DNA of 48,608 nucleotides from Minisyncoccota bacterium (GTDB lineage: Bacteria > Patescibacteriota > Minisyncoccia > Phycocordibacterales > UBA918). The translations under genes and the position numbers were made by a program. Of the stretch, positions 1-8,764 are shown piece by piece. A model generated the notes under the pieces. It was not told the origin of the DNA. It was given only the letters and a program-made list of their open reading frames with translations, and did no database searches. Numbering within the stretch: position 1 is the first letter of the stretch; every line of letters starts with the position of its first letter. The stretch spans positions 1 to 48,608 of the forward strand of contig JAGOON010000003.1 of assembly GCA_017992505.1 (NCBI GenBank). Reading direction: 5' to 3'.

Positions 1-551
1 TTGATCTTGGTGGTTCACGAAAGTCCGCCTATACCAATGATTTTAAAGGTAACTTTACAATTACCGTCGCCAACTTTGAAGGTGAAGCTCCTGGTGATAT
101 TGCCCTTAATCTTGAACAACCCTTTACTATTTCTTCCGAACAGTACGATGGTGTGCTTTGTATAAATGTACTCGAGCACATCTTTAACTATCAGAACGTG
201 ATTAATGAAACTAGGCGTATCTTAAAGCCTGGCGGGCGGGCAATTTTTGCCGTCCCGTTCCTTATTCAAGTCCATCCTAGTCCCCATGACCATTGGCGCT
301 TTACCGCAGAGACTTTGGAACGCCTATTTACCGAAGCTGGTTTTACCGAAATAAACATCGAATCAATTGGTACCGGAGTGTTCGGGGCACAGGTACAAAT
401 GATGTATAACGTTCTCCACTTTTCGCTTTTGCGGAGACTAGCCAATACTTTTGCAAAGTTTATGGACAAGCTTGTATCTAAAGTTTTTAAAAAGGATACT
501 TTCAGTAAGCAGTTTTATTCACTTGGGTATGTCGTAACTGCGAGAAAATGA
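1..551 (+). CDS. Class I SAM-dependent methyltransferase (5' truncated)
   Basis: The frame is open from base 3 at the window edge, so the N-terminus and the start codon lie outside; 182 residues are visible. The visible part begins DLGG, which would fit the end of the glycine-rich SAM loop, and continues to a YDGVLCINVLEHI segment typical of motif II of class I methyltransferases (Methyltransf_11 type). A later LKPGGRAIFAVPF segment matches the post-II strand. The substrate is unknown; because the next gene is a glycosyltransferase, a sugar or lipid-carrier intermediate is plausible (inference). Its stop overlaps the next start (ATGA at 548-551), so the two are probably translationally coupled. 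Confidence 0.8.
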   Translation, partial: DLGGSRKSAYTNDFKGNFTITVANFEGEAPGDIALNLEQPFTISSEQYDGVLCINVLEHIFNYQNVINETRRILKPGGRAIFAVPFLIQVHPSPHDHWRFTAETLERLFTEAGFTEINIESIGTGVFGAQVQMMYNVLHFSLLRRLANTFAKFMDKLVSKVFKKDTFSKQFYSLGYVVTARK

Positions 552-1678
552 AAACTGAGACACAAAAGATAAAATTAGTTGTCGGAATATCCGATTTCCG
601 AATCGGTGGCGCACAAAAAGTCGTAGCGGATATCATAAAAAACCTCAACCTTTCATTATTTGAGGTGCACCTGATTGTGTTATCAAATCAACCAAATCAA
701 GATACTTTTTACGACCTCGTACCAGCTGAAGTGACTGTTCATAGACTCCACTTCTCTAGTTTTAGAGACGTCTCTTCTTGGAGGCAGCTTTTTATACTCT
801 TAAAGCAAATCAAGCCAGGTGTTGTCTGGTCACACTTATTCTTTAGTAATACTGTTTTTCGAGTACTCAAACCTCTCTTTGGCTACAAGGTCATTACGGT
901 CGAACATAACACCTACGTTAATAAAACGTTTGGTCAAAAAGTAACGGATTGGCTCCTGTCATTTGTTACCTATAAAATAGTCGCTGTTTCAGACTACGTA
1001 GCCGAATTTACCGCCAAACAAGAACATATTTCCAAGAAGAAATTTGTCACTATTTTCAACGGTGTAGATGTTGGGTGGTATAGAAGCGAGGCGAGCTCCA
1101 TGGATGCTACGGCCGTAAAAGCGAGTCTGGGATTTCAAGAGGAGGACAAAGTGGTTGTCTCAGTTGGTCAGCTTATAAAACAAAAAAATCACACGCTTCT
1201 CTTGGATGCATTTGCGCAGTTTATTAAAATCCATCCCGAATACAAATTAATAATTCTCGGCGAAGGTCCCCAAAGAAACGAACTCGAAGCGAACATACAA
1301 ATGCGTGGAATCAATTCATCTGTCAAGTTGCTTGGAGTGCAAAAGAATACGCCAACATTTTATGCTATTAGTGATTTCTTCGTCCTCCCGTCACTTTTTG
1401 AAGGATTCGGTCTTGTTTGTATTGAAGCCATGGCCTGTGGTCTTCCTGTTCTCACTACCAAAGTGGCGGGGCCTGACACCTACATAGACGAAGAAGTTGA
1501 CGGTTTCTTTTTTGCACCGACAGTAGATGATTTGGTCAAGAAGCTTGTACTGATGGCTAGTCTCAGCTCCGAACAAATGACGAAAATGAGACAGTCTGCC
1601 GAGAATAAAGCCAGTGAATATGACCTTCGTGTGGCCACACAAAGCTATGAAAAGTTGTTGCGTGATAGTCTCAGTTGA
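548..1678 (+). CDS. GT4-family glycosyltransferase
   Basis: A 376-residue GT-B retaining glycosyltransferase that would transfer a sugar from a nucleotide donor onto a growing glycan at the cytoplasmic membrane face. Near the N-terminus a GGAQKVV segment corresponds to the acceptor-side glycine-rich loop. The C-terminal half has the donor-binding block: VSVGQLIKQKNH, then LIILGEGP, and the EX7E-type signature FEGFGLVCIEAMACGLPV around residues 280-300. Length is normal for GT4. The start codon overlaps the stop of the upstream methyltransferase. The gene converges on the TagF-like gene, with a weak hairpin between them. Donor and acceptor cannot be told from sequence. Confidence 0.88.
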   Translation: MKTETQKIKLVVGISDFRIGGAQKVVADIIKNLNLSLFEVHLIVLSNQPNQDTFYDLVPAEVTVHRLHFSSFRDVSSWRQLFILLKQIKPGVVWSHLFFSNTVFRVLKPLFGYKVITVEHNTYVNKTFGQKVTDWLLSFVTYKIVAVSDYVAEFTAKQEHISKKKFVTIFNGVDVGWYRSEASSMDATAVKASLGFQEEDKVVVSVGQLIKQKNHTLLLDAFAQFIKIHPEYKLIILGEGPQRNELEANIQMRGINSSVKLLGVQKNTPTFYAISDFFVLPSLFEGFGLVCIEAMACGLPVLTTKVAGPDTYIDEEVDGFFFAPTVDDLVKKLVLMASLSSEQMTKMRQSAENKASEYDLRVATQSYEKLLRDSLS

Positions 1679-1725
1679 GTCTCAAAATTGCAAAAAACTT
1701 CATCGAGTACTATTTTGTTTAGCTG

Positions 1726-1752
1726 AAAGAAGTGAGGAAATTACTTCTTTTT
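1726..1752 (+). terminator. Weak Rho-independent terminator between convergent genes
   Basis: An 8-bp inverted repeat (AAAGAAGT / ACTTCTTT) has a 9-nt loop and ends in a T-rich stretch on the + strand. It overlaps the 3' end of the convergent minus-strand gene. The stem is AT-rich, so strength is doubtful. Confidence 0.4.
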
Positions 1753-2916
1753 AAGAATTTCTTTAACGATACGGTTTGAAGCATTTCCGTCAGAGTAGGT
1801 GAAGAGTATTTTACGCACTCGCGCACGTTCATTCATATAGAAATCATGTTCTTGAATGGCTACGAGCAGTTCTTGGAATGACCGAGGGTGAGGTCCAGGA
1901 GTTAAACTAAGGTAATCATCGTGCAATCCCATTTCCTTGCTATAAGTATCGTAGTCATAGGTATAGAAAATCATTGGCTTATTGAGTAGAAGAAAATCTA
2001 CATACAGTGAGGAGTAATCCGTAACAAGTACGTCTACTTTTTTAAGATAGGGATAAATATCTAAGCCTGGACTTAGATATGAAATATGTTTAAACGTTTT
2101 GCTAATGCCAAGGTCTTTTCGTGCAAATTTTGGGTGTAACAATAACAGTAGGTGATAGTTGAGTTTATCCATCATCGTATTGAGTTGTTGCATATCAAGC
2201 GAGAGAAGAGGGTTACTCCCATCGGGTCGAAAAGTGGGGGCATAAAGAAGTATTTTTCTAATACCCCTTGCCTTCAGTGTTTCAGTACAGTTTTCGAGTT
2301 CCTCGTGGGCGTCAATCCCAGCTCCTTTGACGATGCTAAATAATACGTCATCTCGGGGGAGTCCTGCTTCTATAATTTTTTCTTGTGGGACAGCAAAGGT
2401 CGATTGCATTAGTCTGGCGGTATACGCTGATGCAGCTACGAGTCGGTGGGGTGGGGTAAAAAAACCAGGTTGCAAAAATCTACTTCTTGAGGCTGTGCTA
2501 TAGGAACTGTCGTTGCCAGTTTTTTTGAGGCCTTTTCCATGCCAAAGTTGGACCACCTTGCTCCCTCCAGTATATTTCCAGAAACGATTCTCTAGATAAG
2601 CATCAATGAACGTATACCCTGCTCGTAGCGCATAAAAAGCCCCGGCAAAAGAATGAATGCAGTGAGCATGGTAACCGTGTTCTCGGAGGATTTTTACTAA
2701 AGCATTGTCTCGGGCAAGCCAAACAATCCGAATATCTTTCTGAGTTGCATGAACATGGAGAAAAAAATATTTAGCGTTGTCGGCAAATAGCTCGCGCTCT
2801 TTCCCTGTATGCCATCCGACACATACCCAGAGACTTCCTTTTCTAGGTACTAAAAAAGAGAGGTGATAAATAAGGTGGGCTATGCAGATAGAAATAAAAG
2901 TTGAAAGACGTTTCAT
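1741..2916 (-). CDS. CDP-glycerol glycerophosphotransferase family protein (TagB/TagF-like)
   Basis: 391 residues matching the Glyphos_transf family, which transfers glycerol-, ribitol- or related alcohol-phosphates from CDP-alcohols in teichoic-acid-type polymers. Hallmarks are the [12 protein letters not shown] motif (HGxxxK) near residue 150, the FRPDG segment, and the [20 protein letters not shown] block near residue 305 that is diagnostic of the family. An N-terminal hydrophobic stretch may attach it to the membrane. It follows a LicC-like nucleotidyltransferase with a 4-nt overlap, so the pair probably makes and uses a CDP-activated group. The transferred group (glycerol-P, choline-P or other) is not determined by sequence. 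Confidence 0.85.
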   Translation of the reverse strand: MKRLSTFISICIAHLIYHLSFLVPRKGSLWVCVGWHTGKERELFADNAKYFFLHVHATQKDIRIVWLARDNALVKILREHGYHAHCIHSFAGAFYALRAGYTFIDAYLENRFWKYTGGSKVVQLWHGKGLKKTGNDSSYSTASRSRFLQPGFFTPPHRLVAASAYTARLMQSTFAVPQEKIIEAGLPRDDVLFSIVKGAGIDAHEELENCTETLKARGIRKILLYAPTFRPDGSNPLLSLDMQQLNTMMDKLNYHLLLLLHPKFARKDLGISKTFKHISYLSPGLDIYPYLKKVDVLVTDYSSLYVDFLLLNKPMIFYTYDYDTYSKEMGLHDDYLSLTPGPHPRSFQELLVAIQEHDFYMNERARVRKILFTYSDGNASNRIVKEILKKK

Positions 2917-3656
2917 GATGAGGTGGTTGTACTGTCAATGGAGGCCACCTTTTGTTCAGCTTTTAGGTAGTCTTCAGGGGTATCAATTTCAATCGCAGGA
3001 AATTCGCTTACATCCAAAGCAAAGAGTTTCTGACCCCTTTGAATGGTAACGTTGAGTGCGTCGGCAGCAAATTTCTTAAGTTCCTTTTGTGTAATAAACT
3101 CCTCCAGTACGGAAATAAGGGTGCTTGCAAAACTAGTGCTTATCTTCGTTACTCCTATGAACTCACCAAAACTTTGTTCTTTTTGGATATGTTTACCGAG
3201 TTCGAGAACGCGATGATTTTTTAAATCTAAAATAATATTAACCTCTTCTTCCTCCCATGAAGTTTTTTGAAGTGCGGTAACTGAATCGTGAGGGTAAGAA
3301 ATGATTCTTCCAATTATTTCTGGATGACAAATAACATCAGCATTTAAATAAAGGGCACCTTCAATAAGAAAGTCTTTTGCCAACCAAAGACTGTACGCAG
3401 GATTGGTGGTTGAGTAATCAGGGTTGGTCAAAAATGTAAATTTGAAATTGGAGTAATTCTCGTTTACATGATCTCTAATTATTTCAGCTTTAAAGCCAAG
3501 TACAAATACAATTTCCGTGATACCAGCTTCTCTTAAGTTTGAAAGCTGATAGTCAATGATACGTTTCTCGCCAACAAAAAGCATGCATTTTGGTATATGT
3601 TCGGTTATGGGCCTCAATCGCTTTGCCTCACCTGCAGCCAAGATAATTGCTTTCAT
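2913..3656 (-). CDS. LicC-like sugar/alcohol-phosphate nucleotidyltransferase
   Basis: A 247-residue NTP_transferase-fold enzyme. The N-terminal [11 protein letters not shown] loop binds the nucleotide, PKCM supplies the conserved Lys, and NADVI near residue 105 holds the metal-binding Asp. The [11 protein letters not shown] segment and the C-terminal [11 protein letters not shown] segment resemble LicC (CTP:phosphocholine cytidylyltransferase) and related GT-A nucleotidyltransferases more than GlmU or RfbA. It lies first in a two-gene minus-strand operon with the TagF-like transferase, which supports CTP activation of an alcohol phosphate (inference). It could instead activate a sugar-1-phosphate. 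Confidence 0.75.
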   Translation of the reverse strand: MKAIILAAGEAKRLRPITEHIPKCMLFVGEKRIIDYQLSNLREAGITEIVFVLGFKAEIIRDHVNENYSNFKFTFLTNPDYSTTNPAYSLWLAKDFLIEGALYLNADVICHPEIIGRIISYPHDSVTALQKTSWEEEEVNIILDLKNHRVLELGKHIQKEQSFGEFIGVTKISTSFASTLISVLEEFITQKELKKFAADALNVTIQRGQKLFALDVSEFPAIEIDTPEDYLKAEQKVASIDSTTTSS

Positions 3657-3682
3657 GTATCGTTGTTATATGAGTCATCTGC

Positions 3683-3711
3683 ATAGTACTATACCCGTCT
3701 TGACCATTCAA
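3683..3711 (-). promoter_or_regulatory. Candidate promoter for the LicC-like/TagF-like operon
   Basis: On the minus strand, TTGAAT (3711-3706) is followed after 17 nt by TACTAT (3688-3683), about 26 nt before the start codon. Each hexamer matches consensus at 4 of 6 positions. It lies in the divergent intergenic region shared with pseB. Confidence 0.4.
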
Positions 3712-3762
3712 TTCATCTTTTCATGTAACCGTTTTGTGCCTAAATTAGTTGCGTGTCATAAT

Positions 3763-3791
3763 TTCACTATTAAATATTTTTAGGCTATACT
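3763..3791 (+). promoter_or_regulatory. Candidate promoter for pseB
   Basis: TTCACT (3763-3768), a 17-nt spacer and TATACT (3786-3791) give a good sigma70-type promoter. The -10 hexamer ends 11 nt before the pseB ATG at 3803, which predicts a leader of only about 5 nt. Confidence 0.6.
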
Positions 3792-3802
3792 GGGCTCATT
3801 CT

Positions 3803-4831
3803 ATGAGTACCGATGAAGAAATCCTCAGGGGTAAGCCTGAGTACGCAAATATGTTACAAGGTAAGACTGTACTGATTACTGGCGGTACTGGTTCATTTGG
3901 GAAAAATTTCTCACAGCATATTTTAGATACCTACGACATTAAAAAGCTTATTATTTTTAGTCGTGATGAGCTTAAGCAGTTTGAACTGCAAAAGCAATTC
4001 ACCGACGAGCGCGTTCGGTTTCTTTTGGGTGATGTACGAGACCTGTCTCGTCTACAGAGAGCCTTTCAAGGAGTTGATATTGTGGTTCACGCAGCTGCAC
4101 TTAAACAAGTGCCTGCTATGGAATACAACCCACAAGAGGCTGTCAAAACTAACATCATTGGTTCTCAAAACGTTGTTGATGCCGCGATCGACCAAGGAGT
4201 ACAGAAGCTCCTCCTTATTTCAACTGATAAAGCTGCTCAACCAGTAAACCTCTACGGTGCTAGCAAGCTTTGTGCTGAAAAATTATTTGTTGCAAGTAAT
4301 GCCTATTCTGGCGATACACGTATTGCGGCCGTTCGATACGGTAACGTGATCGGAAGTCGAGGAAGTATCATCGAACATCTACTGCGAAATCGTGACGCAG
4401 AAGAAGTATTTCTGACTCATCCGGACATGAGTCGTTTCTGGATTACTCTTCCTCAGAGTTTTGAGTTGGTACTTTTTGCGCTTAGTACTATGGAAGGAGG
4501 TGAACTTTATGTTCCTCGTGTTCCTAGTATGACGGTCAAGCAGGTCTTTGATGCACTTACTCCGAATGCTGTTCAGACCGTCACGGGGATACGTCCAGGT
4601 GAAAAGTTACATGAAATACTTTTAACTTCACAAGAAGCAAGACGGGGGTATGATCTTGGTGAGTACTTCGTGACACTCCCCGAATTTACATTCCAAGGCC
4701 GGAGTCACGATAAATATAAAAATATGGGTCAGACGCTTGATCACTATTTTGAGTTTACAAGTAATAAGAATGATTCTTGGCTTACTCCCGAAGATCTCAA
4801 TGCCCTGATTAAGGGATACACTATTTTATGA
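3803..4831 (+). CDS. pseB: UDP-N-acetylglucosamine 4,6-dehydratase (inverting), PseB-like
   Basis: 342 residues from ATG 3803, chosen because the upstream in-frame start (3749) precedes the likely promoter. An extended short-chain dehydrogenase that would convert UDP-GlcNAc to the 4-keto-6-deoxy-L-arabino sugar, the first step to pseudaminic acid. The NAD(P) loop GGTGSFG is at 27-33, the STDKA segment at 140-144, and YGASK at 151-155 provides the Tyr and Lys of the active site. The AALKQVPAMEYNP segment is typical of the PseB/FlaA1/WbpM group. It overlaps pseC by 4 nt (ATGA), so the two steps are coupled. Other FlaA1-type dehydratases are possible, but the pseC and pseI neighbours favour PseB. 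Confidence 0.88.
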   Translation: MSTDEEILRGKPEYANMLQGKTVLITGGTGSFGKNFSQHILDTYDIKKLIIFSRDELKQFELQKQFTDERVRFLLGDVRDLSRLQRAFQGVDIVVHAAALKQVPAMEYNPQEAVKTNIIGSQNVVDAAIDQGVQKLLLISTDKAAQPVNLYGASKLCAEKLFVASNAYSGDTRIAAVRYGNVIGSRGSIIEHLLRNRDAEEVFLTHPDMSRFWITLPQSFELVLFALSTMEGGELYVPRVPSMTVKQVFDALTPNAVQTVTGIRPGEKLHEILLTSQEARRGYDLGEYFVTLPEFTFQGRSHDKYKNMGQTLDHYFEFTSNKNDSWLTPEDLNALIKGYTIL

Positions 4832-5931
4832 TTCCATATGGGAAGCAAAAAATTGATGCAGACGATATTAAAGCGGTAGAGGTAGTCTTGCAGTCAGATT
4901 GGCTCACCCAAGGTCCAGCAGTTACTGATTTTGAAACTAATCTCAAGGAAGTAACGGGAGCATCGTACGCAATTGCGGTTAGTTCTGGTACCTCGGCATT
5001 ACACCTAGCTTATTCGGCTATAGGTTTGCTACCAGGAGACGAGGTTATTACTACACCAAACACTTTTGTAGCCACCACCAATATGCTTCTCGTGATGGGT
5101 GTAGTGCCAGTGTTTTGTGATATCTCACTTGATACCCATAATCTAGACGAAACAAAAATTGAGTCGCTTATTACTCCTAAGACAAAGGCAATTGTCGCAG
5201 TCGACTTTTCCGGCCGTCCGTGCGCCTATGATGTACTTCGAGTAATTGCCACGAAGTACAAGCTACATTTAATAGACGATGCTGCTCATGCATTAGGAGC
5301 AATGTACCAAGACAAACCCATTGGTTCCATTGCTGACATTACTACGTTGAGTTTTCATCCTGTAAAGCCAATTACCACAGGGGAGGGAGGGGCTGTACTA
5401 ACCAACAATGAATCATTCTATAGACGGATGTTGTTACTTCGAAGTCATGGTGTGCAAAAAAATGAAGCTGGTATGAATGTAATGACTGAACTTGGATTTA
5501 ACTACCGACTTCCAGATGTGCTCGCTGCACTCGGTTCTTCACAACTCACAAAACTCGATAGCTTTATTGAAAAGCGAAGGGAGGTGGCAAGGTGGTACGA
5601 GGTAGCACTTGCTACCTGTGATGATATTGTACGTCCGCTTCCGAGTAAGGAAAGTGGCTGGCATATATATGTGATTCGAGTAAAAAATCCTGTTGATAGA
5701 AAACCACTTTACGATTACCTAATTGAAAATGGAATTGGAGCAAACTTTCATTACCCAGCAGTGTACGCGCATCCCTACTATAGAAAAAATGGATATGCAG
5801 ACACTACTCTTATGAATATGGAGATATATCAAAACACCTGCATCACGCTTCCTTGCCACGTTCATCTTACGGAAGAACAGATAGTATTTATTTCCGCCAC
5901 AATTAAAGAGTTCTTTTCTGGTCAGGCGTAA
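4828..5931 (+). CDS. pseC: PLP-dependent sugar aminotransferase, PseC-like
   Basis: A 367-residue DegT/DnrJ/EryC1 aminotransferase that would aminate C4 of the PseB product, making UDP-4-amino-4,6-dideoxy-L-AltNAc. SSGTSALHLA around residue 52 binds the cofactor phosphate, IDDAAHALGA near 149 holds the Asp-Ala-His block, and SFHPVKPITTGEGG provides the Schiff-base Lys at about residue 180. The QSDWLTQGP segment near the N-terminus is characteristic of PseC. Start overlaps the pseB stop. In the canonical pathway PseH acetylates the new 4-amino group; no PseH is recognised here, but a formyltransferase lies downstream at 8765. Confidence 0.88.
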   Translation: MIPYGKQKIDADDIKAVEVVLQSDWLTQGPAVTDFETNLKEVTGASYAIAVSSGTSALHLAYSAIGLLPGDEVITTPNTFVATTNMLLVMGVVPVFCDISLDTHNLDETKIESLITPKTKAIVAVDFSGRPCAYDVLRVIATKYKLHLIDDAAHALGAMYQDKPIGSIADITTLSFHPVKPITTGEGGAVLTNNESFYRRMLLLRSHGVQKNEAGMNVMTELGFNYRLPDVLAALGSSQLTKLDSFIEKRREVARWYEVALATCDDIVRPLPSKESGWHIYVIRVKNPVDRKPLYDYLIENGIGANFHYPAVYAHPYYRKNGYADTTLMNMEIYQNTCITLPCHVHLTEEQIVFISATIKEFFSGQA

Positions 5932-5966
5932 TGAAAGTTCCTAAATTTGTGGCATTTTCATAAGTT

Positions 5967-5996
5967 TTGTCAATTTGCTGCAAGAGGCGGTATTAT
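5967..5996 (+). promoter_or_regulatory. Candidate promoter for pseF-pseI
   Basis: TTGTCA (5967-5972), an 18-nt spacer and TATTAT (5991-5996). The -10 ends 7 nt before the ATG at 6004, so a transcript would start at or next to the start codon. Confidence 0.6.
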
Positions 5997-6003
5997 AGTG
6001 ACC

Positions 6004-6702
6004 ATGAATAGAAAGGGAGAAAAAATCGTAGCGATTATTGTTGCACGCGGCGGATCTAAATCGATTCCGCGCAAGAATGTATTGCCGCTTCATGGAAAAC
6101 CACTTATAGGGTGGCCTATAGATTTAGCAAAATCAGTCGAAAAAATTGACCGAGTTATTGTTTCTACTGATGATGATGAAATTGCAGACATCGCCCAGAA
6201 GTATGGTGCGGAAGTTCCTTTTAAGCGCCCAGCAGACCTCGCAATGGACGATACTCCCACGTTACCAGTAATTCGTCACTGTGTTGAATATTTAGAAAAA
6301 GAGGAAAATTACCATCCAAGCATTGTATTAGTTTTTTTCCCAACCGCTCCGTTTTTAAAAAAGGAACGAGTAGAGCAGGCATTGGAAAAATTTGAATCAA
6401 CCACCTGCAATTCAGTTATTAGTGTGGTGGAAGATTGGGGGCGCTTCTGGTTACGAGATGAACAGAAAGCAATATATACAATGTTGCATCCAAAAGAGCG
6501 GGTTAATCGACAGTATTATAGCCCGCTCTACCGTGAAGATGGAGCAATCTATTTTTCCAGACGTGACGTATGGATGGAGCAGAATAGAGCAGTCGATGAT
6601 GAAAATATTGAGTTTGTGATTCATAATGCAGACGAAAATATTGACATCGACAATCCATCGGATTGGGTAAAAGCCATTACTCGTGAACCTGAAGAGAAAT
6701 AA
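6004..6702 (+). CDS. pseF: CMP-nonulosonate cytidylyltransferase (PseF/NeuA family)
   Basis: 232 residues from ATG 6004; the upstream in-frame extension is rejected because it spans the promoter. It would activate a nine-carbon sugar with CTP to give the CMP-linked donor. ARGGSKSIPRKN (about residues 14-25) is the nucleotide-binding signature of CMP-sialate synthetases, and STDDDEIA follows as in the family. The NIDIDNPSDW C-terminal block is also typical. The specificity label PseF comes from the adjacent PseI; NeuA or LegF activity cannot be excluded from sequence. It is 13 nt upstream of pseI. Confidence 0.82.
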   Translation: MNRKGEKIVAIIVARGGSKSIPRKNVLPLHGKPLIGWPIDLAKSVEKIDRVIVSTDDDEIADIAQKYGAEVPFKRPADLAMDDTPTLPVIRHCVEYLEKEENYHPSIVLVFFPTAPFLKKERVEQALEKFESTTCNSVISVVEDWGRFWLRDEQKAIYTMLHPKERVNRQYYSPLYREDGAIYFSRRDVWMEQNRAVDDENIEFVIHNADENIDIDNPSDWVKAITREPEEK

Positions 6703-6715
6703 AATAAATAAATAT

Positions 6716-7852
6716 ATGAGTAATAAAAAAATAATTACTATAGGGAAGGATAAGATCGGATATGGTTGTCCGACATATATTATTGCTGAGGTTTCATGTA
6801 ATCATATGGGGAGTTATGATACAGCAGTAAGTATCATAAGAGCGGCAGCGCTTTCTGGAGCGAATGCAGTGAAACTCCAGACCTACACCGCTGATACTAT
6901 GACAATAGATTCTGATAAACCACCGTTCCGAATTGGCGGTGAAGATAATCCAGAACTGTGGAAAGGAAAGACACTCTACGCGCTCTATAAAGAGGCTTAT
7001 ACTCCATGGGAATGGCAAAAAGACTTACAAACAGTTGCACATTCCCTAGGTATTGAGCTCTTCTCCACGCCCTTTGACCCGTCTGCTGTTGAATTTCTTG
7101 AGCGCGAACTTAATCCACCTTGCTATAAGGTGGCTTCCTATGAGCTTACTGACGACACGTTGCTAATTGCAATTGCTCAGACGAAAAAACCCGTGATTAT
7201 TTCAAATGGCTACGCGACTCTAGAAGAGCTCGAGCACGCGGTGATGCTTTTAAGAGAGTATGGTACAGAAGATATTGTTATATTGTACTGTGTCACTGAG
7301 TACGCCGAGGGGCCGACAACAAACGGTGTGAATCTTTCAACAATCAACGACATCGAAAAACATTTTAATACGATAGTCGGTTTTTCGGATAATAATGGTG
7401 GTGTTGATACACCAACACTCGCGGTCCTGTCGGGAGCCACAGTTATTGAGAAACACATTATTTCGAGCAAAAATGATGCTAGTTATGACCAGCGTTTTTC
7501 AATAGACGGAGATGAGTTTGCGGTGATGGTGGAACGTATTCGGGCCGTTGAATCTCTTGATGAGGATGCCCGCTCTGCTAAACTCAAGGAAATAGATCCC
7601 TCAGGATTATGGGGAGGTGCTCCAACATATGGTCCAACAAGTGATCTTGAGCAGTACAATCGTCGCTGGCGACGATCACTCTTCGTTACGGAAGATATGA
7701 AGAGGGGGGAGGCGTTCACATCTACGAACGTGAGGTCAATTCGCCCAGAAGGTGGTTTGGCACCAAAGCACTACTTTGAAGTGTTGGGTAAGGTCGCTGT
7801 TGTCGATATTGAGCGGGGTACGCCCCTGATGTGGGAGCATATCGCCATGTAA
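6716..7852 (+). CDS. pseI: Pseudaminic acid synthase (NeuB family), PseI-like
   Basis: 378 residues from ATG 6716. It would condense phosphoenolpyruvate with a 2,4-diamino-6-deoxy-hexose to form the C9 nonulosonate. The TIM-barrel part carries AEVSCNHMGSY near residue 24, KLQTYTADTMT near 53 and SDKPPF near 66, which match PseI better than NeuB or LegI. STPFDPSAVEFL, KVASYEL and VIEKHI follow in family order. A C-terminal SAF (antifreeze-like) domain occupies about 310-378, including VRSIRPEGGL. Its sugar substrate normally needs PseG to remove UDP; no PseG is recognisable in this window. Confidence 0.88.
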   Translation: MSNKKIITIGKDKIGYGCPTYIIAEVSCNHMGSYDTAVSIIRAAALSGANAVKLQTYTADTMTIDSDKPPFRIGGEDNPELWKGKTLYALYKEAYTPWEWQKDLQTVAHSLGIELFSTPFDPSAVEFLERELNPPCYKVASYELTDDTLLIAIAQTKKPVIISNGYATLEELEHAVMLLREYGTEDIVILYCVTEYAEGPTTNGVNLSTINDIEKHFNTIVGFSDNNGGVDTPTLAVLSGATVIEKHIISSKNDASYDQRFSIDGDEFAVMVERIRAVESLDEDARSAKLKEIDPSGLWGGAPTYGPTSDLEQYNRRWRRSLFVTEDMKRGEAFTSTNVRSIRPEGGLAPKHYFEVLGKVAVVDIERGTPLMWEHIAM

Positions 7853-7874
7853 TTCATCGCTAAAATAGAAAAAT

Positions 7875-7899
7875 GGCGGTATTCATTCAACCGCCTTTT
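7875..7899 (+). terminator. Short hairpin with T-run after pseI
   Basis: GGCGGT (7875-7880) and ACCGCC (7890-7895) form a 6-bp GC-rich stem with a 9-nt loop, followed by TTTT. It probably ends the pseF-pseI transcript before the methyltransferase operon. Confidence 0.55.
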
Positions 7900-7938
7900 C
7901 TTATGCTAGAATAGCAAGGTTATTGCCTAATATATTCT

Positions 7939-8748
7939 ATGAAGAAAAAAGTGAACACAAGGGAAGAGGATATTACTGAAGTGAAGGAAATGTGGAATGA
8001 AGCTGCTCGTGCGAAGAAAGATAGTCCATTGACAACTACTCATGATCGTATTTTACGCGACATGGAAATTTCGGCCATTTTAAAACGTATTCCAGACAGC
8101 AAAAAGACTCTCAAAGTACTTGATATTGGTTGTGGTAATGGCTTCTCCACGCTTGAATATGCAAAAGCGCGCCCACATGAATTCCATGGCGTCGATTTTT
8201 CTGCCGAGATGATCAAATATGCTGAGTTAGCAAAAAAGAAGGCAACCAAGAAACTGAAAGGGAAAGTGACCTTTAAGGAAGGTGATGCTCTTAGTATTGA
8301 TGCTAAAGATGGTGCATACGATATCATCACTACTGATCGTTGTATTGTAAATTTAGTGACAGTCGAAGATCAGAAAAAAGCCATTAAGGAGATTCATCGT
8401 CTTCTTAAAAAAGGTGGACATGCCATCATTTGTGAGGGTACCAAGCAAGGGTTTGATAACATCAACTCGTTGCGTGTTCTTGCGAAATTGCCTGTTATGA
8501 AAAATCACTGGCACAACATTTATCTCGATGAGACAAAGCTTGAGCCAGTAATGAAAAAACTTTTTGAGGTTATTGAAATCGACCCTTTTGCTAGTACGTA
8601 CTATATTGCTTCACGCGTATTCAACGCACTTGCAGCTACCGATCCAACCAAGCCAGATTATTTCTCATCAATCAATAAAGTCGCCGCTCTCATGCCCTCC
8701 TTTGGAGAATACTCACCCTTGAAGGTTTGGTATTTAAAGAAGAAATAG
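7939..8748 (+). CDS. Class I SAM-dependent methyltransferase
   Basis: A 269-residue methyltransferase of the Methyltransf_11/25 type. VLDIGCGNGFSTLEYA near residue 60 is the SAM-binding loop, FHGVDFSAEMI gives the acidic residue contacting the ribose, and YDIITTDRCIVNL is motif II, followed by LKKGGHAII. It lacks a membrane segment. It heads a plus-strand series of sugar-tailoring genes and lies 16 nt before the formyltransferase, so O- or N-methylation of a sugar intermediate is the likely role (inference). No sequence feature reveals the substrate. A TAGAAT hexamer at 7907-7912 may be its -10 element. Confidence 0.82.
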   Translation: MKKKVNTREEDITEVKEMWNEAARAKKDSPLTTTHDRILRDMEISAILKRIPDSKKTLKVLDIGCGNGFSTLEYAKARPHEFHGVDFSAEMIKYAELAKKKATKKLKGKVTFKEGDALSIDAKDGAYDIITTDRCIVNLVTVEDQKKAIKEIHRLLKKGGHAIICEGTKQGFDNINSLRVLAKLPVMKNHWHNIYLDETKLEPVMKKLFEVIEIDPFASTYYIASRVFNALAATDPTKPDYFSSINKVAALMPSFGEYSPLKVWYLKKK

Positions 8749-8764
8749 ATAATCCAAGGTGACT

